Below are positions 33,850 through 42,986 of a DNA stretch of 47,427 nucleotides, in pieces; position 1 is the stretch's first letter, and every line of letters begins with the position of its first letter. This DNA comes from Rhizorhabdus sp. Lineage in GTDB: Bacteria; Pseudomonadota; Alphaproteobacteria; Sphingomonadales; Sphingomonadaceae. Location of the stretch: assembly GCF_018006725.1 (NCBI RefSeq), contig NZ_JAGMXV010000011.1, positions 1 to 47,427 of the forward strand, given 5' to 3'. Made by a program: the position numbers and the translations under genes. The notes below the pieces were generated by a model, which was given only the letters and a program-made list of their open reading frames with translations, did no database searches and was not told the DNA's origin.

Positions 33850-36543
33850 ATGGACGCAAGATCCCGGCATGACCGACTGGCCGACGCACTTCGCAGGATA
33901 GCGGACGGCTCACCCTTCCTGCACAGCCTGGTGCAGCGGCACCCTGCCACTGTTCGCGCAATCGAAGAAACGGGCCTCGCGGGCGCGATCGCCGCCGGTC
34001 TGGCCGCAGCGGAGGACGAGGATATCGGCCGCATGTTGCGGGTTCAGCGGCAGCTGGTTTCGCTCGCCACCGGTCTCGCAGATCTCGCGGGCCTCGCTTC
34101 GTTCGAGGAGGTGGTAGCCCAGCTGTCCTCCTTTGCGGACCATGCGCTCGACTGCGCGATCAAAGCAGCGATCCGCGAACGCGCGCCGGGCGAAGAGCCT
34201 CGTGGCATGGCGGCCCTGGCCTTGGGCAAACATGGCAGCCGCGAACTCAACTACTCCTCCGACATCGATCCGATTCTGATCTTCGACCCTGCGACACTGC
34301 CGCACCGGGCGCGCGAGGAACCGGTCGAAGCGGCCGTCCGGATCACGCGCCGGGTGCTCGAACTGCTGCAGACCCGCGACGCCAACGGCTATGTGTTCCG
34401 CGTCGACCTGCGCCTGCGCCCCTCCCCCGAAGCCTCTCCGCTCGCGCTGCCGATCGACGCCGCCCTCAGCTATTATGAGTCGGCCGCTCTTCCCTGGGAG
34501 CGCGCCGCCTTCATTCGCGCCCGCGCTGCTGCCGGCGATGTCGCACTGGGTACCGAATTTCTCGAGGCGATCCGTCCCTTCGTCTGGCGCCGGTCACTCG
34601 ATTTCGGTGCCGTGCAGGAAATCCGCCAGATATCGCGCCGGATCAGAGACCATTTCGCGCAAAGCCAGTTGCTCGGTCCCGGTTACGACCTCAAGCGCGG
34701 CCGGGGCGGCATTCGGGAAATCGAGTTCTTCGCGCAGATCCACCAGCTGATCCACGGCGGGCGGGAGCCTGGGCTGCGGGCGCCGGCAACGCTCGATGCT
34801 CTTTCCGCACTGGGCGAGGCAGGCCGGATCGACGCCGAGGTGGCGAGCGACATGGCCGTCGCCTACCGGCTGTACCGCACGATCGAGCATCGCCTGCAGA
34901 TGGTCGACGATATGCAGACCCACCGCCTGCCCAAGGATCCGGCGGCGCTCGACAATGTCGCGCGGCTGCACGGCCTGAGAGACGGCGCGGCGCTGACCGA
35001 GCTGTTGCGACCCCATGTCGAGCGGGTCGGAGCGGCCTATGACGGTCTCGACGGCGACGCTGAGGAACGGCTGCCGATGGAAGCGGAGAAGCTGGAGGCG
35101 GAGCTTTCCGCCGCCGGCTTCGCCGATCCCGGAGCGGCGCGACTGCGGATCGAGACGATGCGCGAGGGCAAGAGCCGGTCGCTGCGCACCTCGGTTGCCC
35201 AGCAGGCACTGGAGGCGATGCTGCCGACGCTGGTCCGCGCTCTGGGCAAGGCACCTGCCCCGCAGGACGCCCTCAGCCGCTTCGAGGATCTCGTTGCCGG
35301 CTTACCCAGCGCCATCAACCTGTTCCGGCTCCTCCAGGCACGGCCTGCCTTGGCCCGCGCGCTGATCGACGTGCTCAGCCATGCGCCGACCCTTTCACAG
35401 GCATTGGGGCGCCGCCCGGCGCTGCTCGACGGGCTGATCGACGCCACCGCATTGGAACCGCCGCCCTCAGTCGAGGTGCTGACTGAAGAGTTTGCCCATG
35501 GCGAGCGGTCCGAAAATTACGAACTGCTGCTCGACCGCGTCCGCCAGCTCGTCGGCGAGCGCCGCTTCGCGCTCGGCGTACAACTGATCGAAGCGGCGTC
35601 CGATCCCATCGAGGTCGGCCATGGCTATGCCCGCGTCGCCGAGGCGGCGCTCGATGTTCTCGCCCGCGCTACCATTGCCGAGTTCGAGGCGGCGCATGGC
35701 AAGGTCGCAGGCGGCGAACTCGTCATCGTGGCGCTCGGCCGCCTCGGCGGCGGGGCACTGACCCATGCCTCCGACCTCGACATCGTCTATCTCTTCAGCG
35801 GCGATATGATGGCCGAGTCCGACGGCGCCCGGCCGCTGGGCGCGACCACCTATTTCAATCGCCTCGCCCAGCGCGTTTCGGCGGCGCTGTCGGTCTCCAC
35901 CGCCGCCGGGCCGCTCTACGAGGTCGACACGCGACTTCGGCCCTCGGGCACGCAGGGGCCGCTGGCAGTCTCGATCGAGAGCTTCGAACGCTACCAGCGC
36001 GAGAGCGCCTGGACCTGGGAGCATATGGCGCTGACCCGCGCCCGTCCGATCTTCGGCTCCACAGAGGCGCGCGCCCAGGTTCAGCACATCATCGACGAGA
36101 CGCTGCGACAGGAGCGCGCCGACGAGAGCCTCACCGCCGATGTCGTAAAGATGCGTGGCGACATCGCCCGACATAAGCCGCCGTCGAGCCCTTTCGACGT
36201 CAAGCTGGTCGACGGCGGCCTGGTCGATTGCGAGTTCACCGTCCATCTGCTGCAGTTGCGCCACCGCTGCGCCTTCAGCCCGCGTCTGCGGGTCGCGATG
36301 CGCGCGCTGGCCGAAGAGGGGCTGATCGATCCCGCGCTGATCCCGGCGCACGAACTTCTGACCCGGTTGCTCGTGACCCAGCGCCTGGTATCGCCGGCGT
36401 CGGCCGAACCACCGGCCGCCTCGCGCGACCTCGTCGCGCGCAGCTGCGGAGAGCCCGACTGGGCATCCTTGGTTAAAAGCTACGAAAGCGCGAGGGCGCT
36501 GGTGCGCGGCGAATGGGAAAGAGCGGCGCGCCTCACGAAATAG
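33850..36543 (+). CDS. glnE: Bifunctional glutamine synthetase adenylyltransferase/deadenylase GlnE
   Basis: Controls glutamine synthetase by adding and removing AMP in response to PII status. It has 897 aa, close to the usual 900-950. Two nucleotidyltransferase domains are seen. The first (deadenylase half) has LGKHGSRELNYSSDID near 125-139; the second (adenylylase half) has LGRLGGGALTHASDLD near 630-645. Both carry the D-x-D metal pair. Linker and helical domains lie between. It starts 74 nt from the divergent NepR-like ORF, and no partner gene for nitrogen control is adjacent. Confidence 0.95.
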   Translation: MDARSRHDRLADALRRIADGSPFLHSLVQRHPATVRAIEETGLAGAIAAGLAAAEDEDIGRMLRVQRQLVSLATGLADLAGLASFEEVVAQLSSFADHALDCAIKAAIRERAPGEEPRGMAALALGKHGSRELNYSSDIDPILIFDPATLPHRAREEPVEAAVRITRRVLELLQTRDANGYVFRVDLRLRPSPEASPLALPIDAALSYYESAALPWERAAFIRARAAAGDVALGTEFLEAIRPFVWRRSLDFGAVQEIRQISRRIRDHFAQSQLLGPGYDLKRGRGGIREIEFFAQIHQLIHGGREPGLRAPATLDALSALGEAGRIDAEVASDMAVAYRLYRTIEHRLQMVDDMQTHRLPKDPAALDNVARLHGLRDGAALTELLRPHVERVGAAYDGLDGDAEERLPMEAEKLEAELSAAGFADPGAARLRIETMREGKSRSLRTSVAQQALEAMLPTLVRALGKAPAPQDALSRFEDLVAGLPSAINLFRLLQARPALARALIDVLSHAPTLSQALGRRPALLDGLIDATALEPPPSVEVLTEEFAHGERSENYELLLDRVRQLVGERRFALGVQLIEAASDPIEVGHGYARVAEAALDVLARATIAEFEAAHGKVAGGELVIVALGRLGGGALTHASDLDIVYLFSGDMMAESDGARPLGATTYFNRLAQRVSAALSVSTAAGPLYEVDTRLRPSGTQGPLAVSIESFERYQRESAWTWEHMALTRARPIFGSTEARAQVQHIIDETLRQERADESLTADVVKMRGDIARHKPPSSPFDVKLVDGGLVDCEFTVHLLQLRHRCAFSPRLRVAMRALAEEGLIDPALIPAHELLTRLLVTQRLVSPASAEPPAASRDLVARSCGEPDWASLVKSYESARALVRGEWERAARLTK

Positions 36544-36846
36544 CGGAAATCCGGGCTTCGCTGTCTTTGGGCTAAGCCTAAAGAATAATCAGGGTTTCCG
36601 GACGTTAACCAGTCTGATCGACGCTCGCTTAAAGACTGGCTGCTATTCCAGACAGCATCGAGAGTGTGTTGCGTAAGCGTAAGTGGACCGGTGGTCGTAT
36701 TCACCGAAGGGCGCCCCAGCGTAACGGGGCGCCCCCAGTCCCCCGCCTCTCCGCATGACTCTCGCACACTGCCGCGCTTCCCGCTGGGGAAGGTTGAAAG
36801 GCGCCTGCCCGCCGTCCTAAGGACGAGACAGCAAGGGAGACAGGCG
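36544..36846. other. Intergenic region between glnE and bcp
   Basis: These 303 nt hold no convincing gene. Visible structure: a near-palindrome CTTTGGGCTAAGCCTAAAG (36565-36583); an inverted repeat CCAGTCT (36609-36615) / AGACTGG (36633-36639); a GCGTAAGCGTAAG direct repeat near 36671; and a 9-bp hairpin at 36709-36734. The bcp frame stays open back to 36664, but that part lacks a ribosome-binding site and a family-like N-terminus. Confidence 0.5.
36709..36734. terminator. GC-rich hairpin upstream of bcp
   Basis: GGGCGCCCC (36709-36717) and GGGGCGCCC (36726-36734) form a perfect 9-bp stem with an 8-nt loop. No T-run follows. It may end glnE transcription or form a structure in the bcp leader. 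Confidence 0.45.
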
Positions 36847-37308
36847 ATGCTCAAGGAAGGCGACAAGGCACCCGACGTGAAGCTCGATCTGCCGGGTGGC
36901 AGCAGCACGAGCGTTTCGGGCGAGACGGGCAAGACCCTGATCCTCTATTTCTACCCCAAGGACGATACGCCGGGCTGTACGACCGAGGCGCAGGCCTTCT
37001 CCGCACTTGCCGACGATTTCGCCGCGGCCGGCGCAACCGTGATCGGCGTGTCGAAGGACAGTGCGGCGCGCCACGTCAAGTTCATCGGCAAGCATGGCCT
37101 CAAGCTACGGCTGGCATCGGACAATGACGGCAGCATCTGCGAAGCCTATGGCACCTGGATCGAGAAGACCCTCTATGGCCGCGCCTATATGGGCATCGAC
37201 CGGGCGACCTTCCTGATCGACAAGGACGGGCAGATTGCCCGCATCTGGCGCAAGGTGAAGGTCAAGGGCCACGCCGAAGAGGTGTTGGCCGCCGCGCAGG
37301 CGCTCTGA
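36847..37308 (+). CDS. bcp: Bcp/PrxQ-type thiol peroxidase
   Basis: Peroxiredoxin reducing peroxides with thioredoxin-type donors. It has 153 aa. The peroxidatic Cys44 lies in YPKDDTPGCTTEA. The second Cys five residues later, typical of E. coli Bcp, is Gln here (CTTEAQAF). Cys98 in SICEAYG is the only other visible candidate for resolution. The ATG at 36847 is preceded by AAGGGAGACAGGCG. The gene converges on the PepSY gene with only 5 nt between their stops. Confidence 0.92.
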   Translation: MLKEGDKAPDVKLDLPGGSSTSVSGETGKTLILYFYPKDDTPGCTTEAQAFSALADDFAAAGATVIGVSKDSAARHVKFIGKHGLKLRLASDNDGSICEAYGTWIEKTLYGRAYMGIDRATFLIDKDGQIARIWRKVKVKGHAEEVLAAAQAL

Positions 37309-37313
37309 CGCGA

Positions 37314-38339
37314 TCAGGCCCGGCGTATCTGCGTCCTGCGCCGGGCGAACCAGAAGCTCCAGCAGGTAAAGCCGCCGAGCAGCGCGAGCGCGAGCCCGGA
37401 GATCGTCATCACCAGCCGCCAGGCCAAGCCGCCGACTTTGGCGGCATGGAGCGGGTAGAAGAGGTTGAAGGCCCGGGCCTGCCATCCAAGATCGCGTGCA
37501 TCGCGCGCGGCAACCAGCCGCCCGCTGTCTGCCGCGAACCACAACGTGGTTCGACCATTGGGCAGCCACTCTTCCGGCTGCCGCATCCGCACGCTGATCA
37601 GACCGCTATCCTTGCGCGGCAGCGAGACGAGGCGAAGCTCTGCCTCGGGGAAGCGCTTGTGCGCAGTGGCGACAATCGCGCGCCAGTCGATCGCGTCGGA
37701 TAGCCTGGCGCCGCTGGCGCGAGGCGGCTTCAACGCCGCCTCGATCGCGGCCGGCGCGCCCGGCCCCAGGGTCAGCGCGGCGAAGGGGCGAAAAACCAGC
37801 GCTGTCCCGGTGTAGAAGGACAGCAGCAAAAGCGGGGCAACCAGCACGCCGAGGTCGCGATGATGACGCAGGATCGCCGGCCGGGTAATCCGCGCCGGCC
37901 ACAGCCGAAAGGCGAAGCTCTTGCGCGTCCGCCACCACAGAGTGACGCCCGAGATCACGAAGAACAGGCCGACCGCTCCAGCCACGCCGATGATCGCCTC
38001 GCCGACGTCCCCCGCCAGAAGATGGTGGTGCAGGTCGAACAGCCAGAGTTCGGGCCGTTCCCACTGGCTCGACCAGCGGGCGACGATCGCCCCGCTCTGG
38101 TCGGCATAGGCGCCTGCTCCACCCTTGCCCGATAGCCGCACCAGCCCCAGCGTGTCGCTGGCGAAGATGATGCTTTGCGGCCGGGTGGCGGGATCAGCCA
38201 TAAGCCGCGTCGTCAGGTCGCCGAGGGCGGCAGGATCTACCAAGCGTTGATCGCTCACATGCGGCAGGCCGATCCAGGCATCGCGATGGACCAGGGCCGC
38301 CCCCGACAGGCCGAGGACGAGCAGCAGGATGCCAAGCAC
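37314..38339 (-). CDS. PepSY-associated membrane protein
   Basis: Integral membrane protein of the PepSY_TM family, often found with TonB-dependent siderophore receptors and proposed to help in periplasmic ferric-siderophore reduction. It has 341 aa from the GTG at 38339, with about four membrane helices, histidines in LFDLHHHLLAG, HHRDLGV and YPLHAAK, and an Arg-rich C-terminus. The same frame upstream of the GTG encodes LLDQLHRWAGG, the usual N-terminal helix of the family. No ATG, GTG or TTG precedes it in that stretch; a CTG at 38378 overlaps the TonB receptor stop. The true start is therefore probably upstream and unusual. It follows the receptor in the same operon. Confidence 0.83.
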   Translation of the reverse strand: MLGILLLVLGLSGAALVHRDAWIGLPHVSDQRLVDPAALGDLTTRLMADPATRPQSIIFASDTLGLVRLSGKGGAGAYADQSGAIVARWSSQWERPELWLFDLHHHLLAGDVGEAIIGVAGAVGLFFVISGVTLWWRTRKSFAFRLWPARITRPAILRHHRDLGVLVAPLLLLSFYTGTALVFRPFAALTLGPGAPAAIEAALKPPRASGARLSDAIDWRAIVATAHKRFPEAELRLVSLPRKDSGLISVRMRQPEEWLPNGRTTLWFAADSGRLVAARDARDLGWQARAFNLFYPLHAAKVGGLAWRLVMTISGLALALLGGFTCWSFWFARRRTQIRRA

Positions 38340-38374
38340 CCCGCCGGCCCAACGATGGAGCTGATCGAGCAGTC

Positions 38375-40534
38375 TCAGAACCGGTAGTCCCAGGTCAGAG
38401 TGAAATTGCGCCCGCGACCGGCGAAGTAGAAGAAATTGTCGGTCGCGCGCTGGGTGTCGCTCGCATAGTCGATATATTGCTTGTCGAGCAGGTTCTGGAC
38501 CGAAAAGGTAAAGCCGCCGATACCGGTCTGATAGCGGATGCTCGCGTCGGTGAGGTTGTAGCCGCCGAAATTGTTGCGCTGGTCGAGCGCGATCTCGCTG
38601 CTTTTGAACGTCCGGCTCAAATAGAAATTGCTCTGGACCCGCGCGGAGACGGCGCCGCGCTGGTAGACCGCCGCGAGGTTCACACGATCCGGCGAGATGT
38701 TCGCACCGTCGAGATCGGTCCCGACCTTGCCGTCGGCAACCGGGCTGGCGTCATAACGGCCCTTGAGCTGTGCATAGCCGACCGACAGCTTCAGGCCCTT
38801 GATCGGCATCTGCACGCCGGCATTGATCTCCAGCCCTTCGATCTCGACGCGCTGGCGCAGCACGTTGAAGATACCGTCGGCATTGGCCACGAGGATCTGG
38901 CCCTGCTTGCTGCTCGACCAGAAATAGGTGACGCTCGCTTCGAGCGGCCCCCGCTTCACCTCGAAGCCGACCTCGCGGTTGTTCGAGATGACCGGACTGA
39001 TGTCGAGATAATTATCGAGGTCGATGCCAGGCTTCCCAATTGCACGCGTAATGCGGCCGATGTCCGCGACAGTGAACCCCTCGGCATAGCTTGCATAAGC
39101 GCGAATGCCCTGCCACGGCTCGACGACGACGCCGCCATTGAGCAGGACATCGTCGAAGCTCGGCGTGCCGCCCGCCACCGCCACGCCACCGGGTGGCGTC
39201 GTTGTGGAAGCAAGCGTGACATAATCGTCGATCTTGATCCGGACATTTTCCCAGCGCGCGCCGGCCGCGAGCCGGACCTTCTTGTCGAACAGTGCGAGAT
39301 TGGCCTGGGCGAAGGGCGCGAGACTGCGGAAGTCGGTCGGCGGGACCCATACGCGGTCGGTGGCGATCAGGCGCTGTTCGGTCTTGTCGACGAGCGCATC
39401 GAAGCCGACCGTGGCGGTCAGCGCCTCGAAGCCCGGCATGGCTCGCTCATAACTGATCTTCCCGCCCAGCTTGCGCGACCGGTTCTGCGACTGGTCGAGC
39501 AGCGTGCCAAACGGTGCAATGCGGACGTCCTGGAAGGTGCCAATCGGGAGAGGCTCGCCGCCGAAAGTGTCGCGGGTGCGGTTGAAGAATATCTGGCTGA
39601 TGAAATTGCCGCCCTGCAGGTCGGTATCGGTAACGGACAGCGCCAGGCTCTCGGTGCGGCTCTGCGCCGGATCGAGCGGTGGCGTGCCACGTCGGGCGCT
39701 CGTCGGCAGGCCGGTGTTCCGGTTGCCGGCCACGGCAATATAATCCCCGTCGACCTTGAGCTCGTAGCGGCTGGCGATCAGGTCGATGCGGCCGGTGTCT
39801 CCCAGTTGATAGCCAAAGCGGCCGAACAGCGAGACGCTATCCGAATCCTGCGTCTCGCCCTGGGTCAGGTTGATGCCGACGCGGCGGCCCTTGCCGTCGT
39901 AGAAGACGCCACGCTTTTCATAGGCCGCGCCGACCGAAGCGTCGAAGCGATCCTGCTTATATTGGATCAACCCGGCAGCCTTTCCGCCGATCCCATCCTT
40001 GGTGAAGCTGTCATCGGCGTTGCCCTGCAACAGGACGCGGCCGCTGATCCCCTCCCGGTCCGGCGCGCCGACCGTTACCTGGTTGACGATGCCACCGGTG
40101 CCGCCAATGCCCTGGAGCGCGTTCGAGCCGTAGATGAGCTCGACGCGATCGACGAAGAAGCCGTCGATGGTGAAGCCGTCGCGGCTGCCGTCGCGCAACG
40201 GGGTCGTCTGCGGAATGCCGTTGATGGCGTAGAGCGGGCTGCGCCCCCGCAGCGTCTCACCCGCCCCCGACAGCTTCTGCCGCGTCGGAGAAAAGGACGG
40301 CGTGAGCGTCGCGATCGCATCGGTGACCGAACCGGAGATCGCGATCTGCTGGTCGAGATCGGCCTTGCCGACGACATCGACGGTGAGCGGAAGCGCGTTG
40401 GCCGGCAGGATGCTGCGCGCCGCCGTCACGACAATGTCGCGACCGCTGTCATCGAGATCGGCAGCCCCCTCGGCAAAGGCCGGTGCAGCAAGCACGAACG
40501 TGGCCGAAGTCAGAAGGCGGGACAGGTGACGCAT
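38375..40534 (-). CDS. TonB-dependent siderophore receptor
   Basis: Outer-membrane beta-barrel receptor, 719 aa. The signal peptide is 1-21 (cleavage after AFA). A TonB box DIVVTAAR is at 33-40. The plug domain includes LRGRSPLYAINGIP and VELIYGSNALQG. The rest is a barrel ending in the aromatic TLTWDYRF typical of outer-membrane proteins. The substrate is probably a ferric siderophore, inferred from a Fur-like box upstream and the PepSY gene downstream; the exact ligand cannot be read from sequence. Confidence 0.92.
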   Translation of the reverse strand: MRHLSRLLTSATFVLAAPAFAEGAADLDDSGRDIVVTAARSILPANALPLTVDVVGKADLDQQIAISGSVTDAIATLTPSFSPTRQKLSGAGETLRGRSPLYAINGIPQTTPLRDGSRDGFTIDGFFVDRVELIYGSNALQGIGGTGGIVNQVTVGAPDREGISGRVLLQGNADDSFTKDGIGGKAAGLIQYKQDRFDASVGAAYEKRGVFYDGKGRRVGINLTQGETQDSDSVSLFGRFGYQLGDTGRIDLIASRYELKVDGDYIAVAGNRNTGLPTSARRGTPPLDPAQSRTESLALSVTDTDLQGGNFISQIFFNRTRDTFGGEPLPIGTFQDVRIAPFGTLLDQSQNRSRKLGGKISYERAMPGFEALTATVGFDALVDKTEQRLIATDRVWVPPTDFRSLAPFAQANLALFDKKVRLAAGARWENVRIKIDDYVTLASTTTPPGGVAVAGGTPSFDDVLLNGGVVVEPWQGIRAYASYAEGFTVADIGRITRAIGKPGIDLDNYLDISPVISNNREVGFEVKRGPLEASVTYFWSSSKQGQILVANADGIFNVLRQRVEIEGLEINAGVQMPIKGLKLSVGYAQLKGRYDASPVADGKVGTDLDGANISPDRVNLAAVYQRGAVSARVQSNFYLSRTFKSSEIALDQRNNFGGYNLTDASIRYQTGIGGFTFSVQNLLDKQYIDYASDTQRATDNFFYFAGRGRNFTLTWDYRF

Positions 40535-40583
40535 GACATTCCCCTTTGTTTCGGGGAGCGGCTACTGCGCCAGCCTTACTAAT

Positions 40584-40602
40584 GCAAGTGATTATCAATA
40601 GT
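40584..40602 (-). promoter_or_regulatory. Fur-like operator before the TonB receptor
   Basis: The minus strand has the core TGATAATCA centred at 40593, matching about 13 of 19 positions of the Fur consensus. It lies about 55 nt before the receptor ATG and just beyond the end of the co-oriented rppH gene. Iron repression of the receptor-PepSY unit is the likely consequence. Confidence 0.55.
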
Positions 40603-40615
40603 GATCAGATGAGAT

Positions 40616-41089
40616 TCAGATGAGGTAAGGCCGGAATAATTCGACGACGCGGGCATAGAGATCGCGCTTGAACGGCACGATCAGGTCGACCAGGCTGTCC
40701 GCATCCGCCCATTTCCAGGCGCGGAATTCCGGCTCGGCGGTTTCCAGATTGACGTCCTCGTCCCGACCCAGGAAGCGAGCCACGAACCAATGCTGCGCCT
40801 GCCCGCGATATTTGCCGCCCCAGATCTTTCCCATCAGTTCGGGCGGCAGATCGTAGAGCAGCTCCTCCGGCGCCTTGCCGAGGATCTCGACGAGGTGCGG
40901 CGGGATGCCGGTCTCCTCTTCCAGTTCGCGCAGCGCACCCGCCTGCGGATCCTCGCCCTTGTCGAGACCGCCCTGCGGCATCTGCCAGGCTTCGGCGAGA
41001 TTATCGATACGCTGGGCGACGAAGACCTTGTTCTCCGCATTGAGCAGCATGATTGCGGCAGCGGGGCGATAGGGGAGCGTCGGCTTCAC
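40616..41089 (-). CDS. rppH: RNA pyrophosphohydrolase RppH (Nudix)
   Basis: Removes pyrophosphate from 5'-triphosphate RNA and so starts mRNA decay; in this family it also hydrolyses dinucleoside polyphosphates. It has 157 aa. The Nudix box GX5EX7REUXEEXGU is complete at residues 40-62. The N-terminus PYRPAAAIMLLN and the segment FVAQRID..AWQMPQGG are typical of RppH. The GTG at 41089 overlaps the stop of the upstream hydrolase (GTGA) and gives the family N-terminus; the longer open frame is not used. Confidence 0.93.
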   Translation of the reverse strand: MKPTLPYRPAAAIMLLNAENKVFVAQRIDNLAEAWQMPQGGLDKGEDPQAGALRELEEETGIPPHLVEILGKAPEELLYDLPPELMGKIWGGKYRGQAQHWFVARFLGRDEDVNLETAEPEFRAWKWADADSLVDLIVPFKRDLYARVVELFRPYLI

Positions 41090-42036
41090 GGGCGATATTC
41101 CTCGATGAGGTTGCGAAACGCCGCGAGCGAGCTTTGCAGGTCCTGCTCGGACGAGGGGATGCCCCGCCGCAAGGTTAGCCAGCCGTGGATATTGCCCCTG
41201 GCCTCGCGATAGGTGACCGGCACACCGGCTTCGACGCAGGCCATCGCATAGGCGCGCGCCTGATCGAGCAGCGGATCGAGCGTCGCCCCGCCCACCAGCG
41301 CGGGCGGCATACCACGGAGGTCCCCCCGGCCCGGCGACGCGCGCCAATGATTGAAGTCGGGCGCATAATGTTCGTTGAACCAGCGCAGCGTATCGAGCGT
41401 CAGCATATAGCCGTTACCCAGGCGCTCGGTCGACGGGAAGCGCTTGCGCAGATCGACCGCCGGATAGAGCGGCCACAGCGCGATCACCGGGAGCGCGGCG
41501 GGCTCGTTCCGCAGCGCCATCGCGGTGACGATGGCAAGCGTCCCGCCGCCGCTGTCGCCGCACAGCGCGAGCGAATCGAAGCGGCGACCGAACAGAACCG
41601 CCTGCGATGCCACCCAGCGCGTCGCGATCTCGCAATCGTCGGGCCCGGCCGGCCAGGGATGTTCGGGGGCCAGCCGATAGTCGACCGACAGCACGGGCAG
41701 GTCGAGTCCGATCGCGATGTCGGTCACAGCCGCATCGTACAGATCGAGATCGCCGAGCACGAAGCCGCCGCCATGGTAGAAAATGACCAGCGGCCCATCC
41801 TCACGGTCGCCGCGCGAATCGTAAAAGCGCGCAGCGATGGTGCGGCCGTCATGAGTCGGGATCAGCAGATCTTCGCGCGTAGCGATCGGCGCGCTGTCGA
41901 CATCGGCCAGATCGCGCAGGCGCGCCGACATGACGCGCGCCGTGGGGGGGGCGACTTCATAGGTCTTGGGCCCCGGCCTGGAATTGATGTCGTCGAGAAA
42001 GGCGCGGACGTCGGGACGGATGAATTGTTCGTTCAT
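41086..42036 (-). CDS. Alpha/beta hydrolase, hormone-sensitive lipase family
   Basis: Esterase-type protein, 316 aa, without a signal peptide. The oxyanion motif HGGG (in FYHGGGFVLGD), nucleophile elbow GDSGG, acidic residue in GGATLDPLLD and His in RGNIHGW form a complete catalytic set. Family members hydrolyse short-chain acyl esters; the natural substrate is unknown. It is coupled to rppH (GTGA overlap) and its start is only 35 nt from the divergent amidohydrolase gene. Confidence 0.9.
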   Translation of the reverse strand: MNEQFIRPDVRAFLDDINSRPGPKTYEVAPPTARVMSARLRDLADVDSAPIATREDLLIPTHDGRTIAARFYDSRGDREDGPLVIFYHGGGFVLGDLDLYDAAVTDIAIGLDLPVLSVDYRLAPEHPWPAGPDDCEIATRWVASQAVLFGRRFDSLALCGDSGGGTLAIVTAMALRNEPAALPVIALWPLYPAVDLRKRFPSTERLGNGYMLTLDTLRWFNEHYAPDFNHWRASPGRGDLRGMPPALVGGATLDPLLDQARAYAMACVEAGVPVTYREARGNIHGWLTLRRGIPSSEQDLQSSLAAFRNLIEEYRP

Positions 42037-42071
42037 GGCTTTCCATCGGCAAAAGGCGCTAGCGTCGCAGG

Positions 42072-42986
42072 ATGCTTCGCGTCGTCCATCATCCTGATTA
42101 TGTCTCTCCGCCGGCTGCGGGAAGCCGTTTCAGCTTCGATAAATATCAGCTCGTCATGACAGCCCTCGAACAGAGCGGCATCGCCATGGAGATTCGTGAG
42201 CCCGAGCCCATGCCGACGAAATGGATCGAGGCGCTGCACGACCCCACCTATGTCGAGCAGGTCCGCAACTGCCGGGTCCCGACGGCAATCGAGCGGCGCA
42301 TCGGCTTCCCGGTCACCGCACATGTCGCGCGCCGCGCGGTCCTCGCGCCCGGCGGGACCTGGCTCGCCGCGATGCTCGCGCTGCGCCACGGCTTCGCGGC
42401 TAATGCGGCGGGCGGCAGTCATCATGCGCAGGCGGCGCATGGCGCGGGCTATTGCGTGTTCAACGACCTGGCGATCACGGCGAACAGGCTGATTGCCGAA
42501 GGTCGGGTCGCACGCGTCATGATCGTCGATCTCGACGTCCATCAGGGCGATGGCACCGCCGCACTGCTGCATGACCGGCCCGATATCTTCACCTTCTCGA
42601 TCCATTCAGAGAGCAATTTTCCGGCGCGCAAGGCGCGGTCGGATTTCGACCTGGGGCTTCCCGACGGCACGGACGATGCAGACTATATGGCGGCACTCGC
42701 CGAACATCTGTTGCCGGCGCTTGATGCGCATATCCCCGACATCATTCTCTACCAGGCAGGGGTGGACCCGCATCACGACGACCGGCTCGGGCGGCTGGCC
42801 CTGACCGACCGGGGATTGGAACTGCGCGACCGTTTCGTCATGCAGGCCGCGACGGAGCGCGGCATCCCTCTCGCCAGCGCCTTGGGCGGCGGCTATGGCG
42901 ACGACCGCAGCGCGGTGGCAGGGCGACATGCCCGGTCTATCCTCGCACTCTACAGACAGTTTCATGAGGGACCGACGGCGGCGTGA
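42072..42986 (+). CDS. Histone deacetylase family amidohydrolase
   Basis: Zinc amidohydrolase of the arginase-like HDAC fold, 304 aa. The active-site segment GGSHHAQ, the zinc ligands in VDLDVHQGDGTA and GVDPHHDDRLG, and the glycine-rich GGGYGDD loop are present. Bacterial members act on acetylated small molecules or proteins; the substrate is unknown. The start shares a 35-nt gap with the divergent hydrolase. The stop overlaps the DUF455 gene (GTGA), so the pair is probably one transcript. Confidence 0.9.
   Translation: MLRVVHHPDYVSPPAAGSRFSFDKYQLVMTALEQSGIAMEIREPEPMPTKWIEALHDPTYVEQVRNCRVPTAIERRIGFPVTAHVARRAVLAPGGTWLAAMLALRHGFAANAAGGSHHAQAAHGAGYCVFNDLAITANRLIAEGRVARVMIVDLDVHQGDGTAALLHDRPDIFTFSIHSESNFPARKARSDFDLGLPDGTDDADYMAALAEHLLPALDAHIPDIILYQAGVDPHHDDRLGRLALTDRGLELRDRFVMQAATERGIPLASALGGGYGDDRSAVAGRHARSILALYRQFHEGPTAA

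Noticed and set aside
36664-36846. Upstream in-frame extension of bcp by 61 codons
   Set aside because: It has no ribosome-binding site and crosses a GC-rich hairpin; the family N-terminus starts at 36847 after AAGGGAGA.
38477-40582. Plus-strand open frame of 701 codons opposite the TonB receptor
   Set aside because: The receptor on the minus strand has a signal peptide, TonB box, plug and barrel end; the opposite frame has none.
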